A DNA stretch of 64,000 nt from Aegilops tauschii subsp. strangulata (GCF_002575655.3 NC_053037.3:450523793-450587792), one strand, 5' to 3'. Positions 35,085-46,820 are shown, numbered from the stretch's first letter. Numbers and translations are program-made. Notes: a model not told the origin generated them from the sequence alone.

Positions 35085-38000
35085 ATGAGCCGGAAATAGA
35101 TGTACGATGACTGATGCTCTCCCCAGTTCGTTAATAGAGTGCATACTTTTCTGCTTGCGGGTAAGGCAAACAAGCGGGCGGATGGTTTTATGTGTTGTCC
35201 ATGTGTTGGTTGTAAGAATGATCGGAATTACTCTTAAGTCAAAAACCATTCACTAGCACTTGTTTGAGTCCAGTTTCATGTCCCACTATAATGTTTGGAC
35301 CAAGCACGGAGAAAAAGGGGTTATGATGGAAGACAATGAAGAAGAAGAGGACGACGACAACTATCCTGGCCATGGGTTCCCTGAATACGATGGTACAACA
35401 ATGTGGGAAGAAGCTGAGCCAGCAATGCGGGAAGAAGCTGAAGAAGAGGCATCAGATGAGCCTGCTGATGATCTAGGTCGGGCCATTGCCGATGCAAAGA
35501 GAAACTGCGCAAGTGAAAAGGAGAGGCTGAAGTTGTAGTGCATGCTAGAGGATCACAAGAAATCGTTGTACCCAAATTGCGAAGCTGACAAGAAAAAGCT
35601 GGGCACCACACTGGAATTGCTGCAATGGAAGGCAGAGAGTGGTGTATCTGACAAGGGATTTGGAAAGTTGCTGATAATGTTAAAGAAGATGCTTCCAGAG
35701 AACAACGAATTGCCCGAGAGTATGTACGAAGCAAAGAAGGCTGTCTGCCCTCTAGGATTAGAGGTGCAGAAGATACATGCATGCCCTAATGACTGCATCC
35801 TCTATCGCGGTGAGTACGAAGATTTGAATGCATGCCCGGTATGCGGTGCATTGCGCTATAAGATCATCCGCGATGACCCTGGTGATGTCGAGGGCGAGCG
35901 CCCCAGGAAGAAGATTCCTGCCAAGTTGATGTGGTATGCTCGTATAATACCACGGTTGAAAGGTTTGTTCCAAAACAAAGAGCATGCCAAGTTGATGCGA
36001 TGGCACAAAGAGGACCGCAGGAAAGACGGGAAGTTGAGAGTACCCGCTGACGGGTCGAAGTGGAGAAAAATCGAGAGGAAGTGGAGGGACTTTGCAGATG
36101 ACGCAAGGAACGTATGGTTTGGTCTAAGCGCAGATGGCATTAATCCTTTTGGGGAGCAGAGCAGCAATCATAGCACCTGCCCTTGTGACTCTATGTATGT
36201 ATAACCTTCCTCCTTGGTTGTGCATGAAGCGGAAGTACATTATGATGCCAATGCTCATCCAAGGCCCTAAGCAACCCGACAACGACATTGATGTGTACCT
36301 AAGGCCATTAGTTGAAGAACTCTTACAGCTGTGGAATGGAAAATGTGTATGTGCGTGGGATGAGCTCGATCAGGAAGAATTTGACCTACATGCGTTGCTG
36401 TTTGTGACCATCAATGATTGGCCTGCTCTCAGTAACCTTTCAGGACAAACAAACAAGGGATACCGCGCATGCACACACTGTTTGGATGATACCGACAATA
36501 TATATTTGGATAATTGTAAGAAGAATGTGTACCTGGGACATCATCGATTTCTTTCAAGCAAGCATCCCGTAAGAAAGAAAGGCAAGCATTTCAAATGTGA
36601 GGCAGATCACCGGACGAAGCCTCGCCACCGTACTAGTGATGATGTACATGATATGGTCAAGGATTTAAAGGTAATCTTTGGATAGGGTCCTGGCGGACAA
36701 TCTGTTCTGAATGACGCTGACGGACACACACCCATGTGGAAGAAGAAATCTATATTTTGAGACCTACCCTATTGGAAAGACCTAGAGGTCCGCTCTGCAA
36801 TCGACGTGATGCACGTGACGAAGAATCTTTGCGTGATCCTGCTTGGCTTCTTGGGCGTGTATGGGAAGACAAAAGATACACCGAAGGCACGGGAGGACCA
36901 GCAACGTATGCACGGAAAAGACGACATACATCAGGGTCATGCCAGCTACGCTCTTACCAAAGAAGAGAAGGAAATCTTCTTTGAATGCCTGCTCAGTATG
37001 AAGGTCCCGTCTGGCTTCTCGTTGAATATAAAGGGAATAATAAATATGACAGAGAAAAAGTTCCAGAACCTAAAGTCTCATGACTGCCAGGTGATTATAA
37101 CGCAACTGCTTTCGGTTGCATTGAGGGGGCTTCTACCAGAAAACGTTTGATTAGCCATTGTGAAGCTATGTGCGTTCCTCAATGCAATCTCTCAGAAGGT
37201 AATCGATCCAGAAATCATACCAAGGTTAGAGAATGATTTGGTGCAATGTCTTGTTAGTTTCGAGTTGGTGTTCCCACCATCCTTCTTCAATATCATGACG
37301 CATGTCCTAGTTCACCTATGCGAAGAGATTTCCGTTCTGGGTCCTGTATTTCTACACAATATGTTCCCCTTTGAGAGGTTCATGGGAGTCTTAAAAGAAA
37401 TATGTTCATAACCGTGCTAGGCCAGAAGGAAGCATCTCCAAGGGCCATGAAAATGAGGAGGTCATTGAGTTTTGTGTTGACTTTATTCCTGACCTTAAGC
37501 CGATTGGTGTTCCTGAATCGCGGCATAAGGGCAGACTGGGTGGAAATGGCACGCTCGGACCAAAACAAATAATATGTAGGCACATGCATTCTCTCACTCA
37601 AGCACACTACACAGTTCTACCAAATTCCGCCTTCGTGGCTTCGTATATCGAGGAACACAAGAATATTCTACGCTCCAAACACCCGGAGCAGTCTGACGAC
37701 TGGATTACACGTGAACAAATGGGGACATTCGCCGGTTGGTTGCAGACACGTGCCATGCATGACGACGCTATTGAAGATGACATGTACTTGTTGTCCCAGT
37801 TACCATCTTCGAATATAATGACTTTCAAAGGGTACAAGATAAATGAGAATACATTTTACACGATCGCCCAAGATAAAAGGAGCACCAACCAAAACAGTGG
37901 TGTCCGCTTTGATGCAGCAACCAAGAGGGGAAAGGACACATATTATGGTTATATAGAGGAGATATGGGAACTTTACTATGGACGTGGTTTGAAGGTCCCT

Positions 38001-38432
38001 TTGTTTCGGTGCAAATGGGTCAATCTGACACGAGGTGGGATAACGGAAGACCCGCAGTACGGAATGACAACAGTGGATCTCAACAATCTTGCGTACGCAG
38101 ACGAACCATTCGTCCTAGCCAATGATGTCGTGCAGGTTTTCTATGTGAAGGACATGTCTACCAAGCCGAGATAAAGAAAAGATAAGGAAGTGAATACATC
38201 ATACGATGAGCCAAAGTGCCACATAGTTCTTTCTGGGAAAAGAAACATCGTGGGAGTGGATGACAAGACAGATATGTCAGAAGATTATGAAAAGTTTCAT
38301 GAAATTGCTCCCTTCACAGTGAATATTGACCCGAGCATCCAGTTAAATGATGAAGATTGTCCATGGTTACGGCGCAACGAGATAGACGCGAAGAAAAAGT
38401 TTCACACCCAAAGATCCCACTCTAGGATGTGA
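35085..38432 (+). pseudogene. TNPD-like CACTA transposase, broken
   Basis: Domain order fits plant En/Spm TNPD proteins: a transposase-associated N-terminus (CCPCVGCKNDRNYS), an acidic linker (35260-35535), the transposase core of the Transposase_21 family (ILYRGEYEDLNACPVCGALR, DGINPFGEQSSNHST, DWPALSNLSGQTNKGYRACT, VMHVTKNLCVILLGFLGVYG), then DUF4218-like (FERFMGVLKE) and DUF4216-like (TYYGYIEEIWELYYGRG) regions. It would be about 1,000 aa if intact. It is broken by a TAG at the fifth codon (35097), a TAG at 35536, a frame change near 36180, a TAG at 36684 in place of a Lys codon, a frame change near 36770, a TGA at 37148 and a frame change near 37400. It cannot encode active transposase. 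Confidence 0.9.
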
Positions 38433-38589
38433 CCGGCTTCACTGTCATCACTTTCTTCTCTAGTGAGTTTCCGGACTTATATTTGAAAAGTCCCACTTTG
38501 GACAAACCGTAGTGAATCTTTGTAATAGTTAGGGTGCTTATGTGTTTTGGCATTTGAAACGTGTACTTTTGTGCTTTGGACAAACGTTA

Positions 38590-39207
38590 TCAATTTTCAA
38601 CCCTTTCTGACTTCAGTTGCTATTTTTCATCTCGTTTACTGATTTTTTTTGAGCTAAATGACCCTGCAATTGAAAAGCACTACAAAATGAACTCTGAAAA
38701 GGTTGAAAGTTGGCATGATATCATCATTTCACCCACATAGCATGTGCAAAAAAGTTAAGAGGGTTACGGCAAAACAGGATGCATTTCGTATACAAAATGG
38801 ACAATCTCTTTCGAAGTATCAGGGTTTTGGACGAAAACTCATCTGTTACAAAGGCATTTCATTTTATAAACTTATTTCAACTACAGACTTTTTATGCGTT
38901 CAATATGCACTATTCAAAGCCACGCCATCAATTTTCAACCCTTTCTGACTTCATCTGCTATTTTTCATGCATTTACTTATTGTTTTGAGCTAAATGACCC
39001 TGAAATTGAAAAGCACTACAAATGAACTCTGAAAAGGTTGAAAGTTGTCATGGTATCATTATTTCACCCACATAGCATGTGCTAAAGGGTTGAGAGGGTT
39101 ACAGAAAAAACTGGATCCACTTCGTGTACAAAATGGACAATCTCTTTCGAAGTATCAGGGTTTCGGACGAAAACTCATCTATTACAAAGGCATTTCATTT
39201 TTTAAAT
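38590..39207 (+). repeat. Tandem repeat of about 338 bp, two copies
   Basis: Unit 1 starts CAATTTTCAACCCTTTCTGAC near 38590 and unit 2 with the same words near 38928. Both run through GAAAAGCACTACAAA, TTTCACCCACATAGCATGTG and TTTCGAAGTATCAGGGTTT to CAAAGGCATTTCATTTT. Unit 2 is cut short at about 39207. It lies just 3' of the transposase gene and is noncoding. Confidence 0.85.
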
Positions 39208-39739
39208 AACCTAAGTATTACCAAATTGAATATAATGATAAAACACACTAATATTAAACAGAAGAAAAAAGAATCACTGAAAAATCTATTTTTAAAGTAA
39301 AGTTATTCACAAACTAGTGATTCACACAAATTTCAAATAATTCAAATTTAAACTATTCAAATTTGAAAACTACTCGCACTAACAGAAAGATTATAATTTT
39401 CTTACCTAAAGCAAAAAGATTCACAAAGAAACTCTAAATAAAGCAAAAAAACAACTCAGGAATAAATAAAAATAAAGCAGAAAAAATGAAAAAATAAATA
39501 AAAAAGCCCGCCTACTGGACCACAACGGCCTGCATACGACTAGAAACCTAACCTGTAGTTGGGCCAGGATGCAGGCCCGCAAGACCCAGTAGGCCCACAG
39601 GGCAGCACAACACATGTAGGCCCAGAAGGCCTGCTTTGGAGAGGAGCTCGAAGGAGCAGCCGCGGTTGGGTTTATAAACCAATGCGGCTGCCCTTCGCTC
39701 GGCGAGGTGGGACTAAACTTCCTGCACCGCGCACATAGG

Positions 39740-39927
39740 AAGCATAGGCCTTTAGTCCCGGTTGGTGGCTCCAACCGCCACTAAAGGGGGGCGGGGTCTT
39801 TAGTCCCGGTTGGAGCCACCAACCGGGACTAAATGCCTGCGCTTCCCGCCGCTTCGCCTGGCCAAAATTGGCCTTTAGTCCCAGTTGGTGGCTCCAACCG
39901 GGACTAAAGGTCCTCGCATATATATAC
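39740..39927 (+). promoter_or_regulatory. Internal block of CACTA subterminal palindromes with a TATA-like box
   Basis: Several copies of TTTAGTCCCGGTTGGTGGC or its inverse GCCACCAACCGGGACTAAA occur, the same motif type as at the 5' end. CATATATATACAAC follows at 39917-39930. This could be an internal promoter with transposase-binding sites driving the second gene. The alternative is the end of a nested defective CACTA element, but no CACTA terminus is seen beside it. Confidence 0.5.
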
Positions 39928-39979
39928 AACACTTGAAAAAATTTCACATCCCTCTCTGCTTCTTCTCCGCGCGACCACT

Positions 39980-40174
39980 ATGACAGAGGAGATCACCGCC
40001 GCCCCCGATGCACCGCCTGCCCCGACACCGTCGCCACCCACGCCGTCCCCTGACGTGCCGCCCCCGTCGCGCGCCGCCTCCTCCTTGAGCTCGTGTCGTC
40101 GTCGTCGCCTTCGCCTCGCCTCGCCGCACACACACGCACACACACATACATTTTCTTATTTTCTGTTTTTTTAG
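39980..40174 (+). other. Short Pro/Ala-rich open frame after the internal TATA-like box
   Basis: An ATG 50-60 bp after the TATA-like sequence opens 64 codons rich in Pro, Ala and Ser, ending in a CA-repeat tract (40128-40150). It might be a leader exon of the CACTA second gene. No domain is recognised, and the opposite strand is open too. Confidence 0.25.
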
Positions 40175-40377
40175 TTTTTTTACTTTTAGTTATAGAAATG
40201 TTATATGAATTAGATATATAAATGTTTTTTTAGTTTTTATACTTTTAGTTATATAGAAATGTTAGATGAATTTTAGATATATAAATGTTAATTAGATGAA
40301 TTTTGACATTTTTTTCACTAGATGATTAGATGTATATTGAAAAAATTTTGAATGTTGCATATTTCACGATGCAACAT

Positions 40378-40640
40378 TTGATACAATGTAACTAGATGCA
40401 AGAATTTTGACATATGTCAAAGTTTGATCATATGTCAAAGTTTGAATTTTGACATATGCAACATTTGACATATGTCAATGTTTGAATTTTAACAAATGCA
40501 ACATTTGATCATATGTCAAAGTTTGAATTATGTCAGAGTTTGAATTTTGACAGATGCAACATTTGACATATGTCAAAGTTTGAATTTTGACATATGCAGC
40601 ATTTGATCATATGTCAAAGTTTGAATTTTGACATAGATGC
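40378..40640 (+). repeat. Short tandem repeats based on TTGACATATGTCAAAG
   Basis: At least seven imperfect copies of a unit of about 25-50 bp contain TTTGA(C/T)CATATGTCAAAGT or GAATTTTGACATATGCAAC. The core TTGACATATGTCAA is a perfect palindrome. Noncoding. Confidence 0.75.
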
Positions 40641-40828
40641 AAGAATGACATAGATGTACATTTGAGAGGAAGTTTGAATTTTGACATCCAAATGTCACTA
40701 GAATTTTGACATTTGATCCAATGTATAACAATTAGTATTTGTAAAAGTTGCATATTATTTTAAAGTTGTATTTGCAAAAGTTTGTTATGTATTTGCAATT
40801 AATTAGTATATGTATGTATAGTACAATA

Positions 40829-41372
40829 GATTCTCTTAGTCCTTTAATAATAAGGGATTTATCAGGAATGCCCCCATTATGGATGTGCATAAGTTGATCC
40901 AATTTTTTCCTGATCTCATCGACGTACCCTAGCTTCTATATGTCACGTTGTCTTGTGTCAAAGTATTGAAGAAATCCATGATTTCATTATTAGCCGGAAG
41001 TAACAGACGCATGATGGTACGAAGCTCTCCAAAGTTATTTTGGAACGGAGTTCCTGATAGGATAATTCGCTTTTTGGTACGAAGTTCAGTAAAGGCCTTT
41101 CAAATAGCGATATTTGGAAGGCTCTTGCTGAACTTTGTACCAAAAAGCTAATTATCCTATCCGGGACTCCGTTCCAAAACAACTTTGGAGAGCTTCGTAC
41201 CATCATGCGCCTGTTACTTCCGGCTAATGATGAAGCCATGGTTTTCTTGAATCATTTGACACTAGACAACGTGACATATAGAAGGGTAGATGATATTAGG
41301 AAAAATATGGACCATTTTCTGCGCATCCAGAATGGCGCCATTTTGTTAAATCCCTTAAAGGTTAAGAGAATC
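40829..41372. repeat. Long inverted repeat carrying SNF2-ATPase coding sequence
   Basis: Arms at 40829-41106 (minus sense) and 41111-41372 (plus sense) are separated by only GCGA. The inner 170 bp or so of the arms are about nine-tenths identical; the outer 100 bp are more diverged. Read on the plus strand, arm 2 continues as protein: ALAELCTKKLIILSGTPFQN, then LRTIMRLLLPANDEAM, YRRVDDIRKNMDHFLR and AILLNPLKVKRI. SGTPFQN is helicase motif III of SNF2 ATPases; the wording is closest, from memory, to plant DRD1/CLASSY-type proteins. Arm 1 encodes the same region on the minus strand with stops. It looks like a captured host-gene fragment turned into a foldback. A transcript across it would form a long double-stranded RNA. 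Confidence 0.85.
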
Positions 41373-41495
41373 CGTCATGAATCTGAATCCCGTTCCTATA
41401 GCCAGGGACTAAAGGTTTTTCTCGTATATAAGAAATCACAATCCAAGCATTTAAAAAAATGTTACATTTGCATAGAATTTGTTCCGGCGTCAACG

Positions 41496-41752
41496 ATGCC
41501 CGACCCGCATCCTCATCGTCGACCTGTTCGCGACGACGTCCTACTTCAGAGGCGCCATGTCTGGGACTGGGCTCCGCCGGGCTGGCACTGGGAGGTGCTA
41601 CCTTCAGGGGCGCGCATCTTGGTGAGGAACCCGGGTCCCATCATCGACCCGGAGCTTCTTTGGTGGCGGGCGCGTGGGCCACATTCGGTGCGGAGGCTGG
41701 CATCCCCCGCGGAGGTGGTACGTCATCGTGTCAGGGAGGAGGACGAGCATGT
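41496..41752 (+). pseudogene. CACTA second gene (TNPA-like), first exon piece
   Basis: The ATG at 41496 opens a frame (MPDPHPHRRPVRDDVL, WDWAPPGWHWEVLPSG, GPIIDPELLWWRAR) that stays open up to the Tat-type Gypsy insertion at 41753 and resumes beyond it at 51612. Short Trp-rich N-termini like this precede the acidic exon in second genes of Triticeae CACTA elements as I remember them. This is weaker evidence than for the downstream exons. Confidence 0.6.
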
Positions 41753-42213
41753 TGTCGGTGTCAAAACCGGCCGATCTCACGTAGGGGGTCCCGAACTATG
41801 CGTCTGAGGATCGAAGGTAATAGAAGACAAAGGGGGCATGATGTTTACCCAGGTTCGGGCCCTCTTGATGGAGGTAAACCCTACTTCCTGCTTGATTGTA
41901 TTTGATGGGTATAGGGGTTACAAGAGTTGATCTACCTCGAGATCACAATGGCTAAACCCTAGCCGTCTAGCCTGTGTGAATTCTGATGAACCCTACGGTC
42001 TAAACCCTCCGGTTTATATATACACCGGAGGGGTACAGAGTCGGTTTACAAGGGAAGGAAACAGTACATCCGGACTCCAATCTTGCCGTCCACGCATCCA
42101 GGAGTCCCACCCGAACACGGGGAATGACCTTCCGGTTTATCTTCACGGCCCACCAGCCCGGCCATATCGAATAGGCCGGACACCCGAGGACCCCCGAATC
42201 CAGGTCTCCCTCA
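41753..42213 (-). repeat. 3' LTR of the Tat-type element
   Basis: The 461-bp sequence is nearly identical to 51150-51611. In plus orientation it reads TGTCGGTGTCAAAACCGGC to CCAGGTCTCCCTCA. Small differences (for example GATCTCACGTAGGGGG versus GATCTCGGGTATGGGG) suggest a moderately recent insertion. Confidence 0.9.
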
Positions 42214-42526
42214 GTAGCCCCCGAACTTGCCTTCAATGACCACGTAATATCCGGCTTATATCCTCAGCTTTGCAAGGCGGGTTCTTCATTATACTTCGGA
42301 TGGACAACAGTCCGGTTTTGACCTCTGTGTTCTGCCTTCATGATTCCTTCCTGTTGTCGCCTCGATTTCCATGCGCCGAGCGAATGCGAACGGTCCATGA
42401 TGTTTTGCAAAGAAGCCACTTATCATGCTCGGGCGGCATCTATATAAGGAGGTTAGATCCCCAAATGCCATCTCACATCGTGCAAAAAGAAAATGTCAAG
42501 ATTAGCAACGAAAAAGTCTTCCAACA

Positions 42527-45044
42527 TGGCCAGCGCCCCAGGCTCTTCTTCGCGCCCCCATGGCCCTCAAGAGGGTGATTGGCAGAGCTGCTCAGTGCCT
42601 CATCTTCAGTTGAGTCGACTCCAGACGCAAGGCTATCTTCCCTCGCAGATCTAGTCTCTGTTCGAGCGGGATTGGCCTCAATCGGAAACGACGTGATGGC
42701 TGAAAATTTCCCCAACCCCAATAAGGAGGAGAGGGTGTGCTTCGTCCCTTTCCTGTTGCGAGGCCTAGGATTTCCAATCCATCCCTTCCTCAGGGGCCTA
42801 TTGGAATTTTACGGCATCCAACTGCACAATCTTACCCCAGGTTTGATTATGCACATCTCGGGTTTCGTTGCCCTCTGCGAACTGTTCTTAGGCATCGAGG
42901 CCCATTTTGAACTATGGAGGAAGTTCTTTTGCCTCTTTCCCCGCCATCGAGGAGGCTCTATATTTGAAGTGGGCGGTGCCGAAGTATGGTGTATAGCCGG
43001 ATCTGGATACCTCGTGGGAACTCCCAAAGAGATATACCCATAGTGGTCTTCAGAGTAGTTTTATATGGACGACGTCCCACTACTGGACCCAGTTCGGCGC
43101 GGCCTTCCAGAATTTTCTAGCACTCCTCTAAGGAAGCGCCTCAATGGCGCCCCCGAAGTCCCAAGGAGGAGGACAGTGCAGAAATAAAAAGATTAGTCAG
43201 CAAGGTCAGATTATTGGCCAATACCAAGGTTTCGATAATCGAGGTTATGGCCATTGCAATAAAAAGGTGCGTCCAGCCTCCCCAGTCCAGAGTAACTCTT
43301 TTATGGTGCTACAACAGAGAAGACAACGCATCTCGTTACAGACGCAAGGGTCCGGATACCCCAGCTGAACTGGCCGTGATCTTGACCGATCTATACAAGG
43401 GCGAAAAGGAAGACTTCCTCTGCTTGAACTGCAGGGAGGGTTACTCCATGTACAACCCCATTGAATGGGTAAGATTTCGATTACCTGTGTTGCTTTATTG
43501 CTGCCACGGTATACTAATCAAGTTTGTTCTTTGCGGTCACAAAATAGTCATGGAGGAAAATGATCGAAGATGTTCTTTGTCCCGCTCCACAGTCAGAGGA
43601 TCACAATCGCGACAAAGACCCTGGCTTCTGCGAGGATCCGGATATATACATAGAGTTCGACGATGGGTTATTTTATCAAGCGATCCTTGATGACTCGGAA
43701 GTGGCTATCACCACCGACTACCCCCGCCCCTATCCCTTCTCCATCGTAAGTATTCGAAGAGCTTTCAAAAAGAAGTCCCTACTTGCACTTTTATCCATTT
43801 TACTAATCCGTACTTAATAGGATCGGTGCTCGGGGGACCGTACTTCCTCGAGGGCGCCCCCTATGCTGGGCAATCATTCAAAACGAAAGGAGACCGGGAG
43901 CGCTGTAGGAACCTCACATTCTTCCAAGAGATATGTCCACTTAATACATGCCTCGGCATGAGTTCAGATTGTTTAAAGTCTCTTTGTATCCTTGATTTAA
44001 GGAGAAACGCGCGGCAGGCGGTGGGAAAACGCCATGCTAGCCGAATGTCAGCCAATCCGGTGCCGGACTCGTCTACTAGGACGAGGTCCGATGCAATGCC
44101 AGTTCCGCCGCCTCATGAGGATTCAGATGACGTATCTGTCACCAATTCTGAGGTAGAGAGCGTGATGAATCACCGTCGATTGAAAGAGGCCATGCGTGCT
44201 GCGGCCTTTTCCGAGCAAGAATTTACCGCACTCGGCTCGGTGGATGCATATATCCAAGCCACTTGAGACAGACTTGCCAGAGTCACTCAGCTGTTCTCAA
44301 AGGATATGCAGGTAAGAGTTTATGCAGTTTTCATAGTCGCATGCCAGCTGCCCCCGAGACTTGAAGCGGTGAGGTAAACCGATTTAAGGATCGATATGAC
44401 CCGCAGGTTCTCAAAGATAAGAATACCGCGCCCTCCCAGGAGCTAAAAATAAACCAGACGCAGCTGAATGTCATCACCGCCGAACTGGCGGAAATGAAAA
44501 AGGCCACAGTGAGTACGTCCGAGAAGAAAAAACACGAGGGGGAAAAGGACAAACAATCCCAAGAGATAGAGAGCTTAAAGGCTCAGTTATCAGCCGCTCA
44601 GAAAGAAAATGAGAAGTTGAAGGGCGGCATGTTCGGTACATTTAAAACCACCATAGGGGCTCACGTTTAGTCCATAGTTTGGAATTTCATAACACTGTTG
44701 CTGCAGGTCTGTTAACTGGTCGGCCAGAAGAAGAAGTATCCAGATTCCAAGGCGACGTGCTGAAGGAACTGTCTGTGGTACATGCTCGGGCCCGGAAAGC
44801 CATGAGGAGTATGGTCAAGGCGTTATGGCCATCCGATACCCCTCCAGAAAGTATGGAGGGCTTGGCAAACCTGTTCAAAGGTGCCCGGTGCCACTTTGAG
44901 CTATGGAAGACATCCGCCTGCCGTGAAGGTGCATGAGAAGCCTGGGCTATGGTGAAAACTCGCTTCACCAAGCTAGATCCAAAGCATATGGCTCGAGTGG
45001 GACCGCAGGGACCAGACGGGAAAGAAATTCCATTGAGTGTATGA
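42527..45044 (+). pseudogene. Antisense extra ORF of the Tat element (Transposase_28 family), spliced and broken
   Basis: Plus-strand reading gives MASAPGSSSRPHGPQEGDW from 42515-42527. After an apparent 1-bp loss near 42646 comes the conserved block RVCFVPFLLRGLGFPIHPFL and GLIMHISGFVALCELFLGIE, the signature of the Transposase_28 domain. Further exon-like pieces follow: KVSIIEVMAIAIKRCVQPPQ (43214-43470), an acidic piece (43560-43745), 43826-44266, a Lys/Glu/Gln coiled coil (about 44400-44630) and a C-terminal piece (44679-45044) with KALWPSDTPPESMEGLANLF. Similar antisense ORFs sit between integrase and the 3' LTR in plant Tat elements. Function is unknown. Frames are disrupted. Confidence 0.75.
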
Positions 45045-45823
45045 CCAAGTAATGATAGCTGCGAAGTATTCGCAGGAAGACTGTAGGTTGGACATTCTTA
45101 TAGATGGAATAGATAAGGAATAGGCATTTGATTCAATGTATTAATGTACTTTATGATCAACATGTACCTTTATCTAAACATGTGGAAAGTTTGTCATCGC
45201 AGGCTTTCGGCTTTAACCTCCAAACCAAAATGGTGGACTGTTTCCGGATACTATTTTGGAATAAAAAGAAGCATTCACTATGTCCGGAAACCAGGCAACC
45301 CAGTCATTGTGCTCGACCAGACAAAAATTTGAGTTCGGGATGTATGTTATATTACATATGTAAGAAACATCTTCCAAGGAGAATAGTTCTGTTAAGGGTT
45401 CCTTTCCTTAGGTTGGCATGCTCGCCTGGGCTTTTGTCCGCAATACGGAAAAAGTTGTCCTGTATGTTTGAAGAGTAGAATGTAACAATATGTCGTTTGA
45501 TTGCCGACCAATTATTCTCTTAAGAATGCTAGCTTTCGGCTTCACCTGTCTGAGGTACAGGTCCGGATTACCTGGTTATAACAATCGCAGAGGTGCTCCC
45601 TTTACGCCCTAGCCGAACAATCGGGAACGCAGGGCATAAACACAGGAGCAAGGCAACCCAGCTTGGCAAAAACTTAAGTCATAGAGGTGCATATAATGGC
45701 AAAAAGATTGTATATGAACAAACGACGTGTACATTGTGAGCTCCAGGCTCTGAATAATAATAAGCTTCAGTTAAAGAAGCCCCCAGGCGTCATGGGGTGT
45801 GTACATTTTAGGATGTGTACCCC

Positions 45824-46212
45824 TTAAGTGTTCGGACTATCCGAATATACCCTGGGAACTGGACAGAAATGAGGAAATAAAAAGAAATGAAGAGGAGGAA
45901 AAACGAAAAAGAAACATGGCCAAACTGATGCGTAGAATTTTTGGAGCCGCGCAACGTGCCATGGATTCGGCTCTAGGCGATTATTCGATGCATTACGAAG
46001 GCGATAGGCCCCTTCTGTGAGAATTTCATCTATAATGAAGGGGCCCTCCCATTTTGGTTTGAGCTTGTCCTTCTTCTTCTCAGGGAGGCGTAGAACGAGT
46101 TCGCTGACATTATAAGTCTTGGCCCGCACTTCTCTGCTTTGGTATCGCCGAGCCTGTTGTTGATAAAATGCCGAACGGGCTTTTGCAATATCATGCTCCT
46201 CCTCCAGGCCAT
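45824..46212 (-). pseudogene. Tat element integrase C-terminal domain
   Basis: The minus strand reads LVLRLPEKKKDKLKPKWEGP, then FIIDEILTEGAYRLRNASNN and PWHVARLQKFY, the GPF/Y-type C-terminus of Gypsy integrases. It is separated from the catalytic core by stops at 46130-46308. Downstream (minus sense) a purine-rich spacer leads to the antisense ORF region. Confidence 0.8.
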
Positions 46213-46307
46213 CTAGGTCATCCTGCCGATTGAGCTCGGCCTCTCTCTCTCTTCATACATGCGCACTGGAGGTGAGTCATGAATAATGTCATAGGGCAAG
46301 ACAGCCT

Positions 46308-46820
46308 CTACATCGTACACCATAAAAAGAGTGCGTATCCGGTCATGCGATTGGGCGTAGTCCGCAGTCCCCAGAGTACGGAATCGAGTTCCTCGACCCA
46401 GTGTTTATCTGACTCCCATAGGGATCGCACTAGTCTGGGTTTGATGCCGCTCATTATCAGGCCATTAGCCTGTTCGACCTGACCGTTTGTTTGATGGTGA
46501 TATACGGAGGCGTAATCGAGCTTAATGCCCAGATTAGCACACCAAGTTTTCACCTCATCGGCTGTGAAGTTAGAGCCATTGTCAGTGATGATACTGTGCG
46601 GGACACCATAATGGTGTACCACGCCAGATATAAAGTCGATCACCGGCCCAGCTTCATTTGTTTTTACTGGTTTGGCCTCTATCCACTTAGTGAATTTATC
46701 CACCATAACCAGTAAATATTTCTTCTTGTGGCTTCCCCCTTTAAGGGGTCTGACCATATCAAGCCCCCAGACCACAAAAGGCCAAGTAATGGGGATTGTT
46801 CTTAAGGCAGTGGGCGGCAT
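46308..46820 (-). pseudogene. Tat element integrase catalytic core
   Basis: The 170-codon open frame carries VDKFTKWIEAKPVKTNEA, HSIITDNGSNFTADEVKTWC and YHHQTNGQVEQANGLIMSGI. The catalytic acidic residues are in DM(V)RP, TDNGSNF and the Glu of NGQVEQANG, so the DDE triad is present. The frame is interrupted both before (zinc-finger part near 46900) and after. Integrase would insert cDNA into the host genome. Confidence 0.88.

Noticed and set aside
38590..39207. CRISPR-like or satellite array
   Set aside because: Two long tandem units without spacers in plant nuclear DNA. It is a local duplication inside a transposon.
40948..41239. Two apparent proteins of almost the same sequence encoded on opposite strands (MMVRSSPKLFWNGVPDRII)
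   Set aside because: This is an artefact of the inverted repeat read in its antisense frame. The meaningful frame is the SNF2 reading in the opposite direction.
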